From NCBI GenBank assembly GCA_004298675.1, contig SCRI01000050.1, forward strand, positions 1 through 50,863: DNA of 50,863 nucleotides. Reading direction: 5' to 3'. A program made the translations under genes and the position numbers. Source of the stretch: a bacterium (lineage in GTDB: Bacteria; Vulcanimicrobiota; Vulcanimicrobiia; Vulcanimicrobiales; SCRA01). How positions within the stretch are numbered: the first letter of the stretch is position 1; the number at the start of each line of letters is the position of its first letter. The notes under the pieces are model-generated. The model ran no database searches, was not told the DNA's origin, and saw only the letters and a program-made list of their open reading frames with translations. Positions 1 to 7,887 of this stretch are shown here, piece by piece.

Positions 1-900
1 ATCGCGCGCGTTCAGCCGCGCCGCGAGCCGCTCGGGATCGGCGCCGCGCGCGCCCGCGATGAAGAACGGCCTGGTCGTTCCCACGCCGTTGAAGACGCCG
101 AGCCCGTCGAGCAGACCCGTCGTGAGGAAGGGGAAGCACGTCTCCCAGGTTGGGATGTTCGGTGAGGTCTGCACCCATTGCAGGCCCGTGTCGCTCCAGA
201 TCATCGCGCGCCGCCAGCCCTCCATCGCCACAACGCGCAGCGTGCAGCCGATGCCGAAGTGTTCGTTCATCATGCGCGCCAGCTCGCCGATCGTCAGACC
301 GTGGCGCAGTGCGATCGGGTAGAGGCTGATGAAGGAGCGGTAGCGTGGATCGAGCACGGGGCCTTCGACGGCGGAGCCGCCGACGGGGTTGGGGCGGTCC
401 AGCACCCAGACCTCGCGTCCATGCTCGCGCGCCGCTGCCATCACGTTCGCAAGCGTCGAGACGTAGGTGTAGTCGCGGTCGCCAACGTCCTGCAAATCAA
501 CCAACAGCACCTCGACGCCATCGAGCATCGCCGCCGTGGGGCGGCGCTGCGCGCCGTAAAGCGAGTAGACGGGCAGTCCGGTCAGGCTGTCGGTGGACGA
601 GGCGACGTGCGCACCGGCGGCGGCGGCGCCGCGTAAGCCGTGCTCGGGTGCGTAGAGCGCATGCAGGCAGATCTGCGGATCGGCGTGTACCGCATCGACG
701 ATGGGGGTGAGACGCGCGGTGACGCCGGTGGGATTGGTGACGATGCCCACGCAGCGCCCGCGCAGGCGTTCGATCTCGCGGCTGAGGAAAACGTCGTCAC
801 CCAGTGCTACTTGCGCGGGTGGCAAGGCTGCGCGTGCCGGTGCGTGTGCGGCGGCGAGAGTTGCCGCGGCCAGCCCCGCGACAAAGCGGCGGCGTCTCAC
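1..900 (-). CDS. namZ: NamZ-like exo-beta-N-acetylmuramidase (DUF1343), partial, Tat-exported
   Basis: The reading frame is open on the minus strand from a GTG at 900 to the window edge, giving 300 codons; the C-terminus is missing. The N-terminus starts with four arginines followed by FVAGLAAATLAAA and an Ala-rich cleavage region, which is a twin-arginine-type signal. Downstream are segments typical of DUF1343: EHGLRG, a DLQDVG stretch with RDYTY, VLDRPNPVGG, and near the end SPNIPTWET followed by GVGTTRPF. Family members remove terminal N-acetylmuramic acid from peptidoglycan fragments outside the cytoplasm. The GTG overlaps the queE stop as GTGA, so the gene is translationally coupled as the third gene of a queD-queE-namZ operon. 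No ATG gives a better start. Confidence 0.85.
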   Translation of the reverse strand, partial: MRRRRFVAGLAAATLAAAHAPARAALPPAQVALGDDVFLSREIERLRGRCVGIVTNPTGVTARLTPIVDAVHADPQICLHALYAPEHGLRGAAAAGAHVASSTDSLTGLPVYSLYGAQRRPTAAMLDGVEVLLVDLQDVGDRDYTYVSTLANVMAAAREHGREVWVLDRPNPVGGSAVEGPVLDPRYRSFISLYPIALRHGLTIGELARMMNEHFGIGCTLRVVAMEGWRRAMIWSDTGLQWVQTSPNIPTWETCFPFLTTGLLDGLGVFNGVGTTRPFFIAGARGADPERLAARLNARD

Positions 901-1472
901 CGCACGCCGATGACCTTGTGGGTCTGGATGGAGAGGCGGTAGCGCGAGGGGTTGGCCAGCGCCGCCTCCACCGCCAGCGTGATATTGGAGCCCTTGTTCC
1001 CTTCGGGCTGGAGCCAGATGATGGCGCCGGGAGACCAGGGCGAGCTCAGCCACTCGTCGGGCACGCGCCGATCCACGATGAGCTTGACCTCGTTCGCGCG
1101 CGCGGCCATGCGCGCGTCCAGGCGCTCCTTGGGCGAGACCGTGAGCCAGACTTGTGGCGGCAGCTCGATATAGGTCGTGCCGTTCGACTCGATGTGAACT
1201 TCGTAGTTCAACTCCACCATCCGGCGGATCAATGCCTCGCTCTCGCGCTGGAGCGTCGGCTCGCCGCCCGTCAGCACGACGAAACGGCAGCCTTGACCCT
1301 CGCGCTCGATGCGCGCGATCACCTCGTCGATGCTGGCGTCGAACTTATAGGAGTAGTCGGTGTCGCAGAAGCGGCACGCGAGATTGCAACCGGCCGTGCG
1401 CACGAAGACCGCCGGCGTCCCTGTCCAGAGCCCCTCACCTTGCAGCGAGTAGAAGATCTCGTTGAGCTTCAT
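897..1472 (-). CDS. queE: 7-carboxy-7-deazaguanine synthase QueE
   Basis: This 191-residue radical-SAM protein catalyses the ring contraction of 6-carboxy-tetrahydropterin to 7-carboxy-7-deazaguanine in queuosine/7-deazapurine synthesis. The N-terminus has the family opening EIFYSLQGEG. The iron-sulfur/SAM motif is C29-x3-C33-x2-C36 (GCNLACRFC), followed by the GGEPTLQ segment near residue 69. Length fits the family. I chose the ATG at 1472 because it overlaps the queD stop as ATGA and starts exactly at the conserved N-terminus; the same frame stays open upstream, but only across queD. It lies between queD and the namZ-like gene, each junction overlapping by four bases. Confidence 0.93.
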   Translation of the reverse strand: MKLNEIFYSLQGEGLWTGTPAVFVRTAGCNLACRFCDTDYSYKFDASIDEVIARIEREGQGCRFVVLTGGEPTLQRESEALIRRMVELNYEVHIESNGTTYIELPPQVWLTVSPKERLDARMAARANEVKLIVDRRVPDEWLSSPWSPGAIIWLQPEGNKGSNITLAVEAALANPSRYRLSIQTHKVIGVR

Positions 1473-1822
1473 CGCTCGATGGCGGCGTAGGCGCTCGCCG
1501 TCTCCCAGAGCACGACCCGCTGGAGCGACGGCAGCGCCGGTTCCAGGCGCCCCCAGATCCAGGCCGCGATCTCTTCCGCCGTGGGGTTGGAGATGGTGGC
1601 GTTGAGATCGCTGTGGTCGAGCTGGTCGATGACGCTGCGGCGCACGATCTCTTTGAGATCGCCGAAATCCATCACCATCCCGGCGGCAGGGCCACCTTGC
1701 TGCAGCGGACCCTCGACGACGACTTCCAAGCGATAGGAGTGGCCGTGGGGACGGCTGCATTTTCCGGGGTGGTGGGGGAGTACATGAGCGGCCTCGAAGC
1801 CAAAGTACGTTCCGATTTTCAT
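1469..1822 (-). CDS. queD: 6-carboxy-5,6,7,8-tetrahydropterin synthase QueD
   Basis: The 117-residue protein belongs to the 6-pyruvoyl-tetrahydropterin synthase family and converts dihydroneopterin triphosphate to 6-carboxytetrahydropterin, the step before QueE. Zinc ligands are visible as H13 (FEAAH), H26 and H28 (RPHGHSY), with the catalytic Cys at C22. The ISNPTAEEIA segment near residue 77 is also typical. It is the first gene of the minus-strand operon, 60 bases from the divergent DUF4438 gene. The ribosome-binding sequence is weak, and I saw no preQ1 riboswitch in the short leader. No queC or queF lies in the window. Confidence 0.92.
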   Translation of the reverse strand: MKIGTYFGFEAAHVLPHHPGKCSRPHGHSYRLEVVVEGPLQQGGPAAGMVMDFGDLKEIVRRSVIDQLDHSDLNATISNPTAEEIAAWIWGRLEPALPSLQRVVLWETASAYAAIER

Positions 1823-1882
1823 GGTGCCGTCCAGAGCGTTCCGCTCGCCGACGGTGCTTCCTTGCCTTTTCGAGGTTCCTTC

Positions 1883-2749
1883 ATGGCCTTGCGCACCAAC
1901 CGCGATCGTCTGCTCACCGTCGCCATAGCCGGAGAGGTCGCACCTGCCGCGTTCGGCATGAATCCCTACGACATCACCGCGGATGGGCGGGCGATCATCG
2001 TTCCAGGCATGGGAAGCGTGAATCTCAACGTGCGCGTCGGCGATCCGGCGCTAGGCTGGGTTGCGGATCATGTGGAGCCCGCGGTGAGCGCGCGCGCCAA
2101 GGACGACAAGGAGAACGTGGGCTTCTGCCTGCTCTCCTGCGTGGGCAACCGCGCCACGGTGATGAGCGGCGAAGCCAAAGGGGCCACGGGTGTGGTCACC
2201 GGCAAGCACGGCGGCATCGAGCACGTGTTGATCGACTTCCCGGGCGAGGTGCTCGAGCGTCTCGCCGTGGGCGACAAGATCGCGGTGCGCGCCGTCGGAC
2301 AGGGTCTGGCATTGAGCGATCTGCCGCAGGTACGCCTCTTCAACTTGGACCCGGACTTCTTCGAGCGGTTGAATTGCGAGAGCGCGGGAGACCGGCTACG
2401 GGTTCCCGTGGCCAAGATCGTTCCGGCGGCCGTGATGGGCAGCGGGCTCGGGCGCGACAACGTCTATCGCGGCGATTACGACATTCAAATGTTCTCACCG
2501 GACATCGTCGAGCGCCACGAGCTGGCGAATATCAGGCTAGGCGACATCGTCGCAATCATCGACGCCGAGCACTCCTACGGACGTATCTACAAAACGGGTG
2601 CGGTCTCGATCGGCATCGTGGTGCACGGCGCCTCGGCCATTGCGGGTCATGGCCCTGGCGTCTCCTCGCTGATGACCTCAGGAGAGGGCAAGATCGAGCC
2701 GGTGCTCGATCCCAGGGCCAATCTCGCCGACGTGTTGGCGCTGCGCTAG
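1883..2749 (+). CDS. DUF4438 domain-containing protein
   Basis: A 288-residue soluble protein with no signal peptide or membrane segment. It matches what I recall of the DUF4438 family: an N-terminal RTNRDRLLTVAIAGEV, then NPYDITADG and NVRVGDPALGWVADHVEPG-type text, a central GSGLGRDNVYRGDYD, and a glycine-rich GIVVHGASAIAGHGPG before SLMTS near the C-terminus. The family has no biochemical function that I know of. The ATG at 1883 has GAGG seven bases upstream and begins at the conserved region. Its stop overlaps the stop of the convergent alkyltransferase gene within a CTAG. The frame is open further upstream, but only across the queD antisense. Confidence 0.72.
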   Translation: MALRTNRDRLLTVAIAGEVAPAAFGMNPYDITADGRAIIVPGMGSVNLNVRVGDPALGWVADHVEPAVSARAKDDKENVGFCLLSCVGNRATVMSGEAKGATGVVTGKHGGIEHVLIDFPGEVLERLAVGDKIAVRAVGQGLALSDLPQVRLFNLDPDFFERLNCESAGDRLRVPVAKIVPAAVMGSGLGRDNVYRGDYDIQMFSPDIVERHELANIRLGDIVAIIDAEHSYGRIYKTGAVSIGIVVHGASAIAGHGPGVSSLMTSGEGKIEPVLDPRANLADVLALR

Positions 2750-3279
2750 ACGTGCGCGACGTCGAGCAGGCCGAGCCAGCCTAGTTGACCGCTCTCCAAG
2801 GCTAACAACGCCGCTTTGATGTCGAGGCCGCCGCCGAAGCCGGTGAGGGCGCCCGTGCTGCCGACAACGCGGTGGCAGGGCACGACGATGGGGATGGGGT
2901 TCGCGCCGTTGGCCAGCCCCACCGCGCGCGAGGCGTTGGGCTGGCCTAGGCTCTTGGCGATGGTGCCGTAGGTGGTGGTGGTCCCGTAGGGGATATGCCG
3001 CAGCTCTTCCCACACGCGCAACTGGAACGGCGTCCCAGCGGGGGCGAGCGTGAGATCGAACGCACGGCGCTGGCCGGCGAAGTACTCGTCGAGTTGGCGG
3101 GCTGCGGTGCCGGTGCGCGCCGCGTCGCGCGCGAGCGTCACCCCGGCGCGTTCCATGCGTTCGAAGAAACGTCCGGCGTGCGCGCGCGCGAACTCGATCT
3201 CGGTGAGGGCGCCGGCAGCGTCGGCGGCAAGGATGAGCGGACCGATCGGTGAGTCGAGCGTGGCGATGTAGCGCGTCAT
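2746..3279 (-). CDS. ogt: O6-alkylguanine-DNA alkyltransferase (stand-alone)
   Basis: This 177-residue protein is a suicide DNA-repair enzyme that moves the alkyl group from O6-alkylguanine to its own cysteine. The active site VVPCHRVVG places the acceptor at Cys135. The Asn-hinge/arginine-finger segment GQPNASRAVG and the ending GALTGFGGGLDIKAALL are standard. The N-terminal domain (residues 1-75) is the usual ribonuclease-like fold, and there is no Ada-type zinc domain. It is the first of two alkyltransferase domains in the window; the other is fused to an anti-sigma module at 43359-44129. Its stop shares bases with the convergent DUF4438 stop. The 2-oxoacid dehydrogenase operon lies upstream on the same strand. 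Confidence 0.93.
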   Translation of the reverse strand: MTRYIATLDSPIGPLILAADAAGALTEIEFARAHAGRFFERMERAGVTLARDAARTGTAARQLDEYFAGQRRAFDLTLAPAGTPFQLRVWEELRHIPYGTTTTYGTIAKSLGQPNASRAVGLANGANPIPIVVPCHRVVGSTGALTGFGGGLDIKAALLALESGQLGWLGLLDVAHV

Positions 3280-3304
3280 CGTTGGCTTTGTTGCGCCGTT
3301 GCCG

Positions 3305-4678
3305 TCAGAGGCTCCCGCTCGGTCCCATCGCCTCCAAGCCCGCCTTCACGGCGTTGAGGAAGCGGCTAGCGATCAAGCCGTCGATCACGCGATGGTCGAG
3401 GCTGAGGCAGATGTTCATCATCGAGCGGACGGCGATGGCGTCGTCCTGGGTCACGACCGGCCGCTTGACCACCGTCTCCATCGTGACGATGCCGGCTTGA
3501 CCGGCGTTGATGATCGGCGCGGAGGCCACCGAGCCGTTCGCGCCCACGTTGTTGACGGTGAACGTTCCACCTTGGAGGTCGTCGACGCTGAGGCGGTTGC
3601 GGCGTGCCTTCTCGATCAGCTCTCCGGCTGCGATTGCCAAGCCCTTGATGGAGAGGCGATCGGCATGGCGGATCACCGGCACGACCAGATTCGTCTCCAG
3701 CCCGATGGCGATGCCGAGATTGATCTCGGCGTTGACCTGGATGCCCTCGGGAGTCCACTTGGCGTTGAGCAGCGGATTCTGCTGGATTGCCGTGACGACG
3801 GCGCGCAGCATGAAGGGCAGCAGCGTGAGGCTGTAACCGGTCTGCTGCTGAAAGACTTCCTTCTCCCGGGAGCGCCACTTCCACACGTTGGTAACGTCGA
3901 CTTCAACCATCGACCAGGCGTGCGGCGCGGTGTGCTTCGACTCCAGCATGCGCTCGGCGATGATCTTCCGCGCCGGCGTCAGCGGGAGCGTCTGACCGAA
4001 CTGCGGGTGAGCGTACATCGCCGCCGCGCCGTGCGGTGCGGGGGCGGGGGCGCCGCCGACCTGCTGCGTGGTATGGAAGGCTTCTCCGGCGTAGGGCATC
4101 GCGCCGAGGGCAGCCGGCGCTTGGACGCCGCCACGCTGCGTGGCGTACGCCAGCACGTCGCCGGCGGTAACGCGCCCGTTCTGCCCGGTACCCTTGATTT
4201 CCGCGATGACGACGTTGTGCTCGCGTGCCAGCTTGCGCACGGCGGGCGAGGCGTGGGCGCTTGCCGCCGAGATCACGGAGCCCGAGGGCGTGGTGGTCTG
4301 CGCCCCGGCCGAGCGGACGGCGCCGTTGGTGGCCGCGGCAGGTGCGGCGGTATGGGCGCTGGGGGCCGCCGCGACCGGCTCGCTGGGTGCGGCAGCTACT
4401 GCGGGTGCCGGCGCCGTTGGTGCGGCAGCTGGCTGTGCGTTGGCATCCTCGATGACGGCGATCGGCGTGCCGGTGGCCACCGTCTCGCCCTCCTTCACGA
4501 GGATCTGACTGAGGATACCGGTCGCGGGCGAAGGCACTTCGGCGTTGACCTTGTCGGTCGAGACTTCGACGAAGGACTCGTACTTCTCGACGGGGTCGCC
4601 GACGCGCTTGAGCCATTGGGCCACCGTTCCTTCGGTGACCGTCTCGCCCAATTGCGGCATCGTAATGGTGGTAGACAT
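3305..4678 (-). CDS. 2-oxoacid dehydrogenase E2, dihydrolipoyl acyltransferase
   Basis: The 457-residue E2 core of a pyruvate/branched-chain 2-oxoacid dehydrogenase complex. The lipoyl domain spans residues 1-77 with the lipoylated lysine at K43 (VSTDKVNAE). An Ala/Pro-rich linker follows, then the peripheral-subunit-binding domain (ASPAVRKLAREH, about 140-180), a second flexible linker and the catalytic domain from about residue 225. The latter carries the acyltransferase motif SLDHRVIDG near the C-terminus. The start overlaps the E1beta stop as TAATG. The order E1alpha-E1beta-E2 on one strand marks an operon; E3 (dihydrolipoyl dehydrogenase) is not in the window. Substrate choice between pyruvate and branched-chain 2-oxoacids cannot be settled by eye. 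Confidence 0.92.
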   Translation of the reverse strand: MSTTITMPQLGETVTEGTVAQWLKRVGDPVEKYESFVEVSTDKVNAEVPSPATGILSQILVKEGETVATGTPIAVIEDANAQPAAAPTAPAPAVAAAPSEPVAAAPSAHTAAPAAATNGAVRSAGAQTTTPSGSVISAASAHASPAVRKLAREHNVVIAEIKGTGQNGRVTAGDVLAYATQRGGVQAPAALGAMPYAGEAFHTTQQVGGAPAPAPHGAAAMYAHPQFGQTLPLTPARKIIAERMLESKHTAPHAWSMVEVDVTNVWKWRSREKEVFQQQTGYSLTLLPFMLRAVVTAIQQNPLLNAKWTPEGIQVNAEINLGIAIGLETNLVVPVIRHADRLSIKGLAIAAGELIEKARRNRLSVDDLQGGTFTVNNVGANGSVASAPIINAGQAGIVTMETVVKRPVVTQDDAIAVRSMMNICLSLDHRVIDGLIASRFLNAVKAGLEAMGPSGSL

Positions 4679-5676
4679 TAGAATTGCACCATCTCGCGCA
4701 TGCGCTGCTTCATGCGCTCCGTGGAGATCATGAACTCTTCCTCGAGCGGGAGGGCGTAGCCCATAGCCGGGACGTCGGGGCCGCACAGGCGGCCGATGGG
4801 TGCGTCGAGATCGAAGAGCGCCTCCTCGGCCACCAGCGCCGAGATCTCCGCGCCGACTCCGCCGAACTTATTGTCTTCGTGGATGATCAGCAGCTTGCGC
4901 GTCTTACGCACGCTCTCGAGGATCGTCTGCTTGTCCATCGGACGAATCGAGCGCAGGTCGATGACTTCCACCTTCGTGCCGTCGTCGGCTTCGAGCTGAT
5001 TGGCGGCCTCGAGGGCTTGATGGGCGTTGAGCCCGTAGCTCACCACCGTGAGCTGGTGGCCCTCTCTGCGGATCGCTGCCTTGCCGATGGGGACGACGTA
5101 GTGGCCTGCGGGCACTTCGCCCTTGATGAGGCGGTAGGTCTTCTTGTGCTCCAAGTAGAGGACGGGGTCCGGGTCGTCGATGGCGGCGTTGAGCAGCCCC
5201 TTCATGTCCGCCGGCGTCGAGGGGGCGACGATCTTCAGCCCCGGCACGTGGTAGAAGAGGGCCTCGATGGAGATGGAGTGCGAGAGCGAACCGCGCACGC
5301 CGCCGCCGTAGGGCGTGCGGATCACGAGCGGACAGGTGTAGTCGCCGTTGCTGCGATAGCGCGTCTTGGCTGCCTCGCCCACGATCTGATTGAACGCCGG
5401 GTAGATGAAGTCGGCGAACTGGATCTCGGCAATCGGGCGCAGACCCTCCATCGCCATGCCGATCGCGATACCGACGATCGAAGCCTCGGCCAGCGGAGTG
5501 TCGAGCACGCGCTGCGGGCCGAACTCGTCGAGAAAGCCTTTGGTGATCAAGAAGACGTTGCCGCGCGGGCCCACGTCCTCGCCCATGATCAGCGTGCGCG
5601 GATCGTTCTTCAGCGCTTCGTAGAGCGTGGCGCGCACGGCCTCCACGTTGTTCATCACGGTGGTCGCGCTCGTCAC
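4678..5676 (-). CDS. 2-oxoacid dehydrogenase E1 component, beta subunit
   Basis: This is the 332-residue transketolase-like beta chain of the thiamine-diphosphate decarboxylase E1. Recognisable segments are LIMGEDVG (near 30), RVLDTPLAEASIVG, EIQFADFIYPAFNQI, RTPYGGGVRG, the phosphate-binding region around IVAPSTPADMKG, and VIDLRSIRPMD with HEDNKFGG towards the C-terminus. I chose the GTG at 5676, whose GTGA overlaps the E1alpha stop; an in-frame ATG at 5655 is the alternative. It is co-transcribed between E1alpha and E2. Paired alpha and beta chains are typical of the branched-chain type and of many non-enteric pyruvate dehydrogenases. Confidence 0.92.
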   Translation of the reverse strand: MTSATTVMNNVEAVRATLYEALKNDPRTLIMGEDVGPRGNVFLITKGFLDEFGPQRVLDTPLAEASIVGIAIGMAMEGLRPIAEIQFADFIYPAFNQIVGEAAKTRYRSNGDYTCPLVIRTPYGGGVRGSLSHSISIEALFYHVPGLKIVAPSTPADMKGLLNAAIDDPDPVLYLEHKKTYRLIKGEVPAGHYVVPIGKAAIRREGHQLTVVSYGLNAHQALEAANQLEADDGTKVEVIDLRSIRPMDKQTILESVRKTRKLLIIHEDNKFGGVGAEISALVAEEALFDLDAPIGRLCGPDVPAMGYALPLEEEFMISTERMKQRMREMVQF

Positions 5677-6713
5677 TGCCACGGTTCCCAGGCTCCTTCC
5701 ACCACGTTCGTATAGAGGTCGGAGGCTTGGGGATAAGGCTCGGCCTCCGCGGCGTCGGTGCACTCGTTGACTTCGCGCAGCACGTCCTTCTTCATGGCCG
5801 CCACGTCGCCGGCGCTCATCACGCCATGCTCCAGCAACCAGTGCTCAAAGCGCGGCACGGGATCGTCCTTACGGTGCGACTCTACTTCCGCTTTCGAACG
5901 GTAGGTGCGGTCGTCGTCGTCGGTGGTGTGCGAGAGGAAGCGATAGCACTTCGCCTCGATCAGGGTGGGGCCGCCGCCGTCCAGTGCCTGTGCGCGCGCG
6001 GTGGTGACGGCGTCATAGACGGCAATGGGGTCGAAGCCGTCGACGATAATGCCCTGCATGCCGTACCCGGCGGCTTTGATCGCCACGTCTTGGACGGCCA
6101 TCTGCTTCTCCTGCGGCGTGGAGATGGCCCACTTGTTGTTCTCGCAGACGAAGACGATCGGCAGGCGGTGCAGACCCGCGAAATTCAGCGCCTCATGCCA
6201 CTCACCCTCACTGGTCGAGCCTTCGCCGAAGGAGCAGATCACGACGCGGTCGCGCTCGTTGCGGTACTTCAGCGCATACGCCGCCCCCACCGCATGCGTC
6301 ATGTGGCCGGCGATGATCGAGCTGAAGCTGGAGATACCAGCCGCTCGCTTGGTGAGGTGGCTGGGAAACTGGCGCCCGCCGCCGTTGTCTTTGGCGCGTG
6401 CGAAGAGCGAGTAGAAGACCTCGATCGTCGGGAAGCCGCAGGCCATGCAGAGTCCAACGTCGCGGTAGTACGGATACAGGAGGTCCTTGCCGCGCTGAAA
6501 GGCCATGCCGGTGGCCGCCTGTACGGCCTCGTGACCCTCTGAACCGGCCGCGAAGGGGATCTTCCCTTGGCGGTTGAGCTGAAAGCCGCGGTTGTCAACC
6601 GTGCGCTGAAGGAGCATGCTGCGAAACAATGCGCGCAACTGCTCCTTCGAAAGCTCGTGGTGCGAGGCGACTGCCACAGGCGCATGCGGATGCGCCGAAG
6701 GGGCTTTAGCCAT
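5673..6713 (-). CDS. 2-oxoacid dehydrogenase E1 component, alpha subunit
   Basis: The 346-residue alpha chain of heteromeric E1. The thiamine-diphosphate signature is FGEGSTSEGEWHEALNF followed by FVCENNKWA, the usual GDG-to-NN spacing with GEG in place of GDG. Other marks are YPYYRDVGL, GHMTHAVGAAYALK and the phosphorylation-loop-like YRFLSHTTDDD near residue 270. The ATG at 6713 has GGAGGA ten bases upstream. It is the first gene of the E1alpha-E1beta-E2 operon and is divergent from the histidine kinase at 6853, with about 140 bases between them. That gap holds the palindrome listed at 6770-6780. Confidence 0.93.
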   Translation of the reverse strand: MAKAPSAHPHAPVAVASHHELSKEQLRALFRSMLLQRTVDNRGFQLNRQGKIPFAAGSEGHEAVQAATGMAFQRGKDLLYPYYRDVGLCMACGFPTIEVFYSLFARAKDNGGGRQFPSHLTKRAAGISSFSSIIAGHMTHAVGAAYALKYRNERDRVVICSFGEGSTSEGEWHEALNFAGLHRLPIVFVCENNKWAISTPQEKQMAVQDVAIKAAGYGMQGIIVDGFDPIAVYDAVTTARAQALDGGGPTLIEAKCYRFLSHTTDDDDRTYRSKAEVESHRKDDPVPRFEHWLLEHGVMSAGDVAAMKKDVLREVNECTDAAEAEPYPQASDLYTNVVEGAWEPWQ

Positions 6714-6769
6714 GTGCCGACGTTCCTCCGACGAAGGTAGTTCTTGAGCCACCAAGCATAAGGCAATCC

Positions 6770-6780
6770 ATTCCTGGAAT
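6770..6780. promoter_or_regulatory. Perfect 11-bp palindrome between divergent E1alpha and histidine kinase genes
   Basis: ATTCCTGGAAT is a perfect inverted repeat with a one-base centre, in the 139-base gap between divergent starts. It is the right size and place for a regulator half-site pair. No regulator is known and no convincing -35/-10 pair is visible beside it. Confidence 0.25.
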
Positions 6781-6852
6781 CCTTGTCCCCAATGGGAAGG
6801 TGTTTCACTTGTGCTGGGCGCTCCTCGTCGTGCCGAAGATAGAGGAGAGCAA

Positions 6853-7860
6853 ATGGCCAAGATCCTCAACATTCCCGCGGCGGACACCGGACCGGTTCTA
6901 GAAGACGTCGAGCTCTACGCGGCAGCACTCGATGCGCTCCCCTTTGGCTTCATGCTCTACGACGAACACGGTACCTGCGTCTACGCCAACAAACGGGCCC
7001 TTGGCCTGATCGGGCTCACCGGCTGCCCCGCGGAGGCTGGGATGATCGAGGCCGTCGACCGCACGCGCGCGGCGGGGCCGCGAACCGAGCATTTGCGCGG
7101 TCAAGGCGGGGCCCTCTACGAAGTGGCTGGGGAGCCGCTGCCGATCGGCGGGGCCAACCTGCATGCGGTGCGCATCGCCGACCTCACGCTCGAGGACGAC
7201 GTCATGCACAGCCAGGCTACGGCCGCGAGCGATCTCGTCCATACCCTGCGCGGACCGCTGACGGCGCTGCGCGGGTATCTGGAGCTCTCCGCCGAGGAAC
7301 CCGATCTCGCCTTCGACTACACGCAGCGCGCGCTCGGCGCGGCCTTACGCGTCCAGCAGATCGTCGACGACATCCTCTCTCTGGCGACGTTCGTCTCGGC
7401 CGGCATGGAGGAGCGCGAGCTGTGCTGCGGTGACGTGGGAGCGGTGGCGCGCCAGGCGGTGACGGCATTCGAGCCCAGCGGGCGGCTGATCCGGGCGCGT
7501 ATCCAGGAACCGGTTCCGCCGGTGGCGATGACGGCCGCCGAGGTGCGTATGGTCCTGCTCAACTTCATTGGAAACGCTGTGAAGTATTCCGAGGCCCCCG
7601 CGCCCATCGACGTGGAGGTGACGCAAGAGGGGGCGACGGTGGTGCTGGCGGTGCGCGATTATGGCCCCGGCATCGAGCCGCTCAAGCAGTCGCTGATCTT
7701 CCGCCGCTACCATCGTTTGGGCGTGCGCGGCATCGAAGGCACGGGCTTGGGTTTGGCGGCGGTGCGCGAACTCTCGCTGCAGCGCGGCGGCGCCGTCTAC
7801 GTCGAGAGCGAGGTCGGCGCGGGGTCGACGTTTTTCGTTCGCGTCCCCGTGAAGGCGTGA
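6853..7860 (+). CDS. Soluble PAS-domain sensor histidine kinase
   Basis: A 335-residue protein with no membrane segment or signal peptide, so a cytoplasmic sensor. A PAS-like domain covers roughly residues 20-115 (LPFGFMLYDEHGTCVYANKRAL). The dimerisation/phosphoacceptor helix is SDLVHTLRGPLTALRGY with His130. The catalytic domain shows the N box LNFIGNAVKYS (Asn241), the G1 box DYGPGI (269-274) and the G2 box GTGLGLA (296-302). The ATG at 6853 is preceded by GAGGAG; the open frame before it lacks family similarity. No response regulator is adjacent, so the kinase is an orphan here. It is followed after 27 bases by the M20 amidohydrolase, and its signal is unknown. Confidence 0.88.
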   Translation: MAKILNIPAADTGPVLEDVELYAAALDALPFGFMLYDEHGTCVYANKRALGLIGLTGCPAEAGMIEAVDRTRAAGPRTEHLRGQGGALYEVAGEPLPIGGANLHAVRIADLTLEDDVMHSQATAASDLVHTLRGPLTALRGYLELSAEEPDLAFDYTQRALGAALRVQQIVDDILSLATFVSAGMEERELCCGDVGAVARQAVTAFEPSGRLIRARIQEPVPPVAMTAAEVRMVLLNFIGNAVKYSEAPAPIDVEVTQEGATVVLAVRDYGPGIEPLKQSLIFRRYHRLGVRGIEGTGLGLAAVRELSLQRGGAVYVESEVGAGSTFFVRVPVKA

Positions 7861-7887
7861 GGCCGCGCGTTCGTAGAACGCACGGGC

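Noticed and set aside
1823-1882. preQ1 riboswitch before queD
   Set aside because: The 60-base gap lacks the A-rich tail and the stem of the preQ1 class.
3299-4681. Plus-strand frame of 460 codons opposite the E2 gene
   Set aside because: Antisense shadow: the Gly/Arg-rich part mirrors the Ala/Pro linker of E2.
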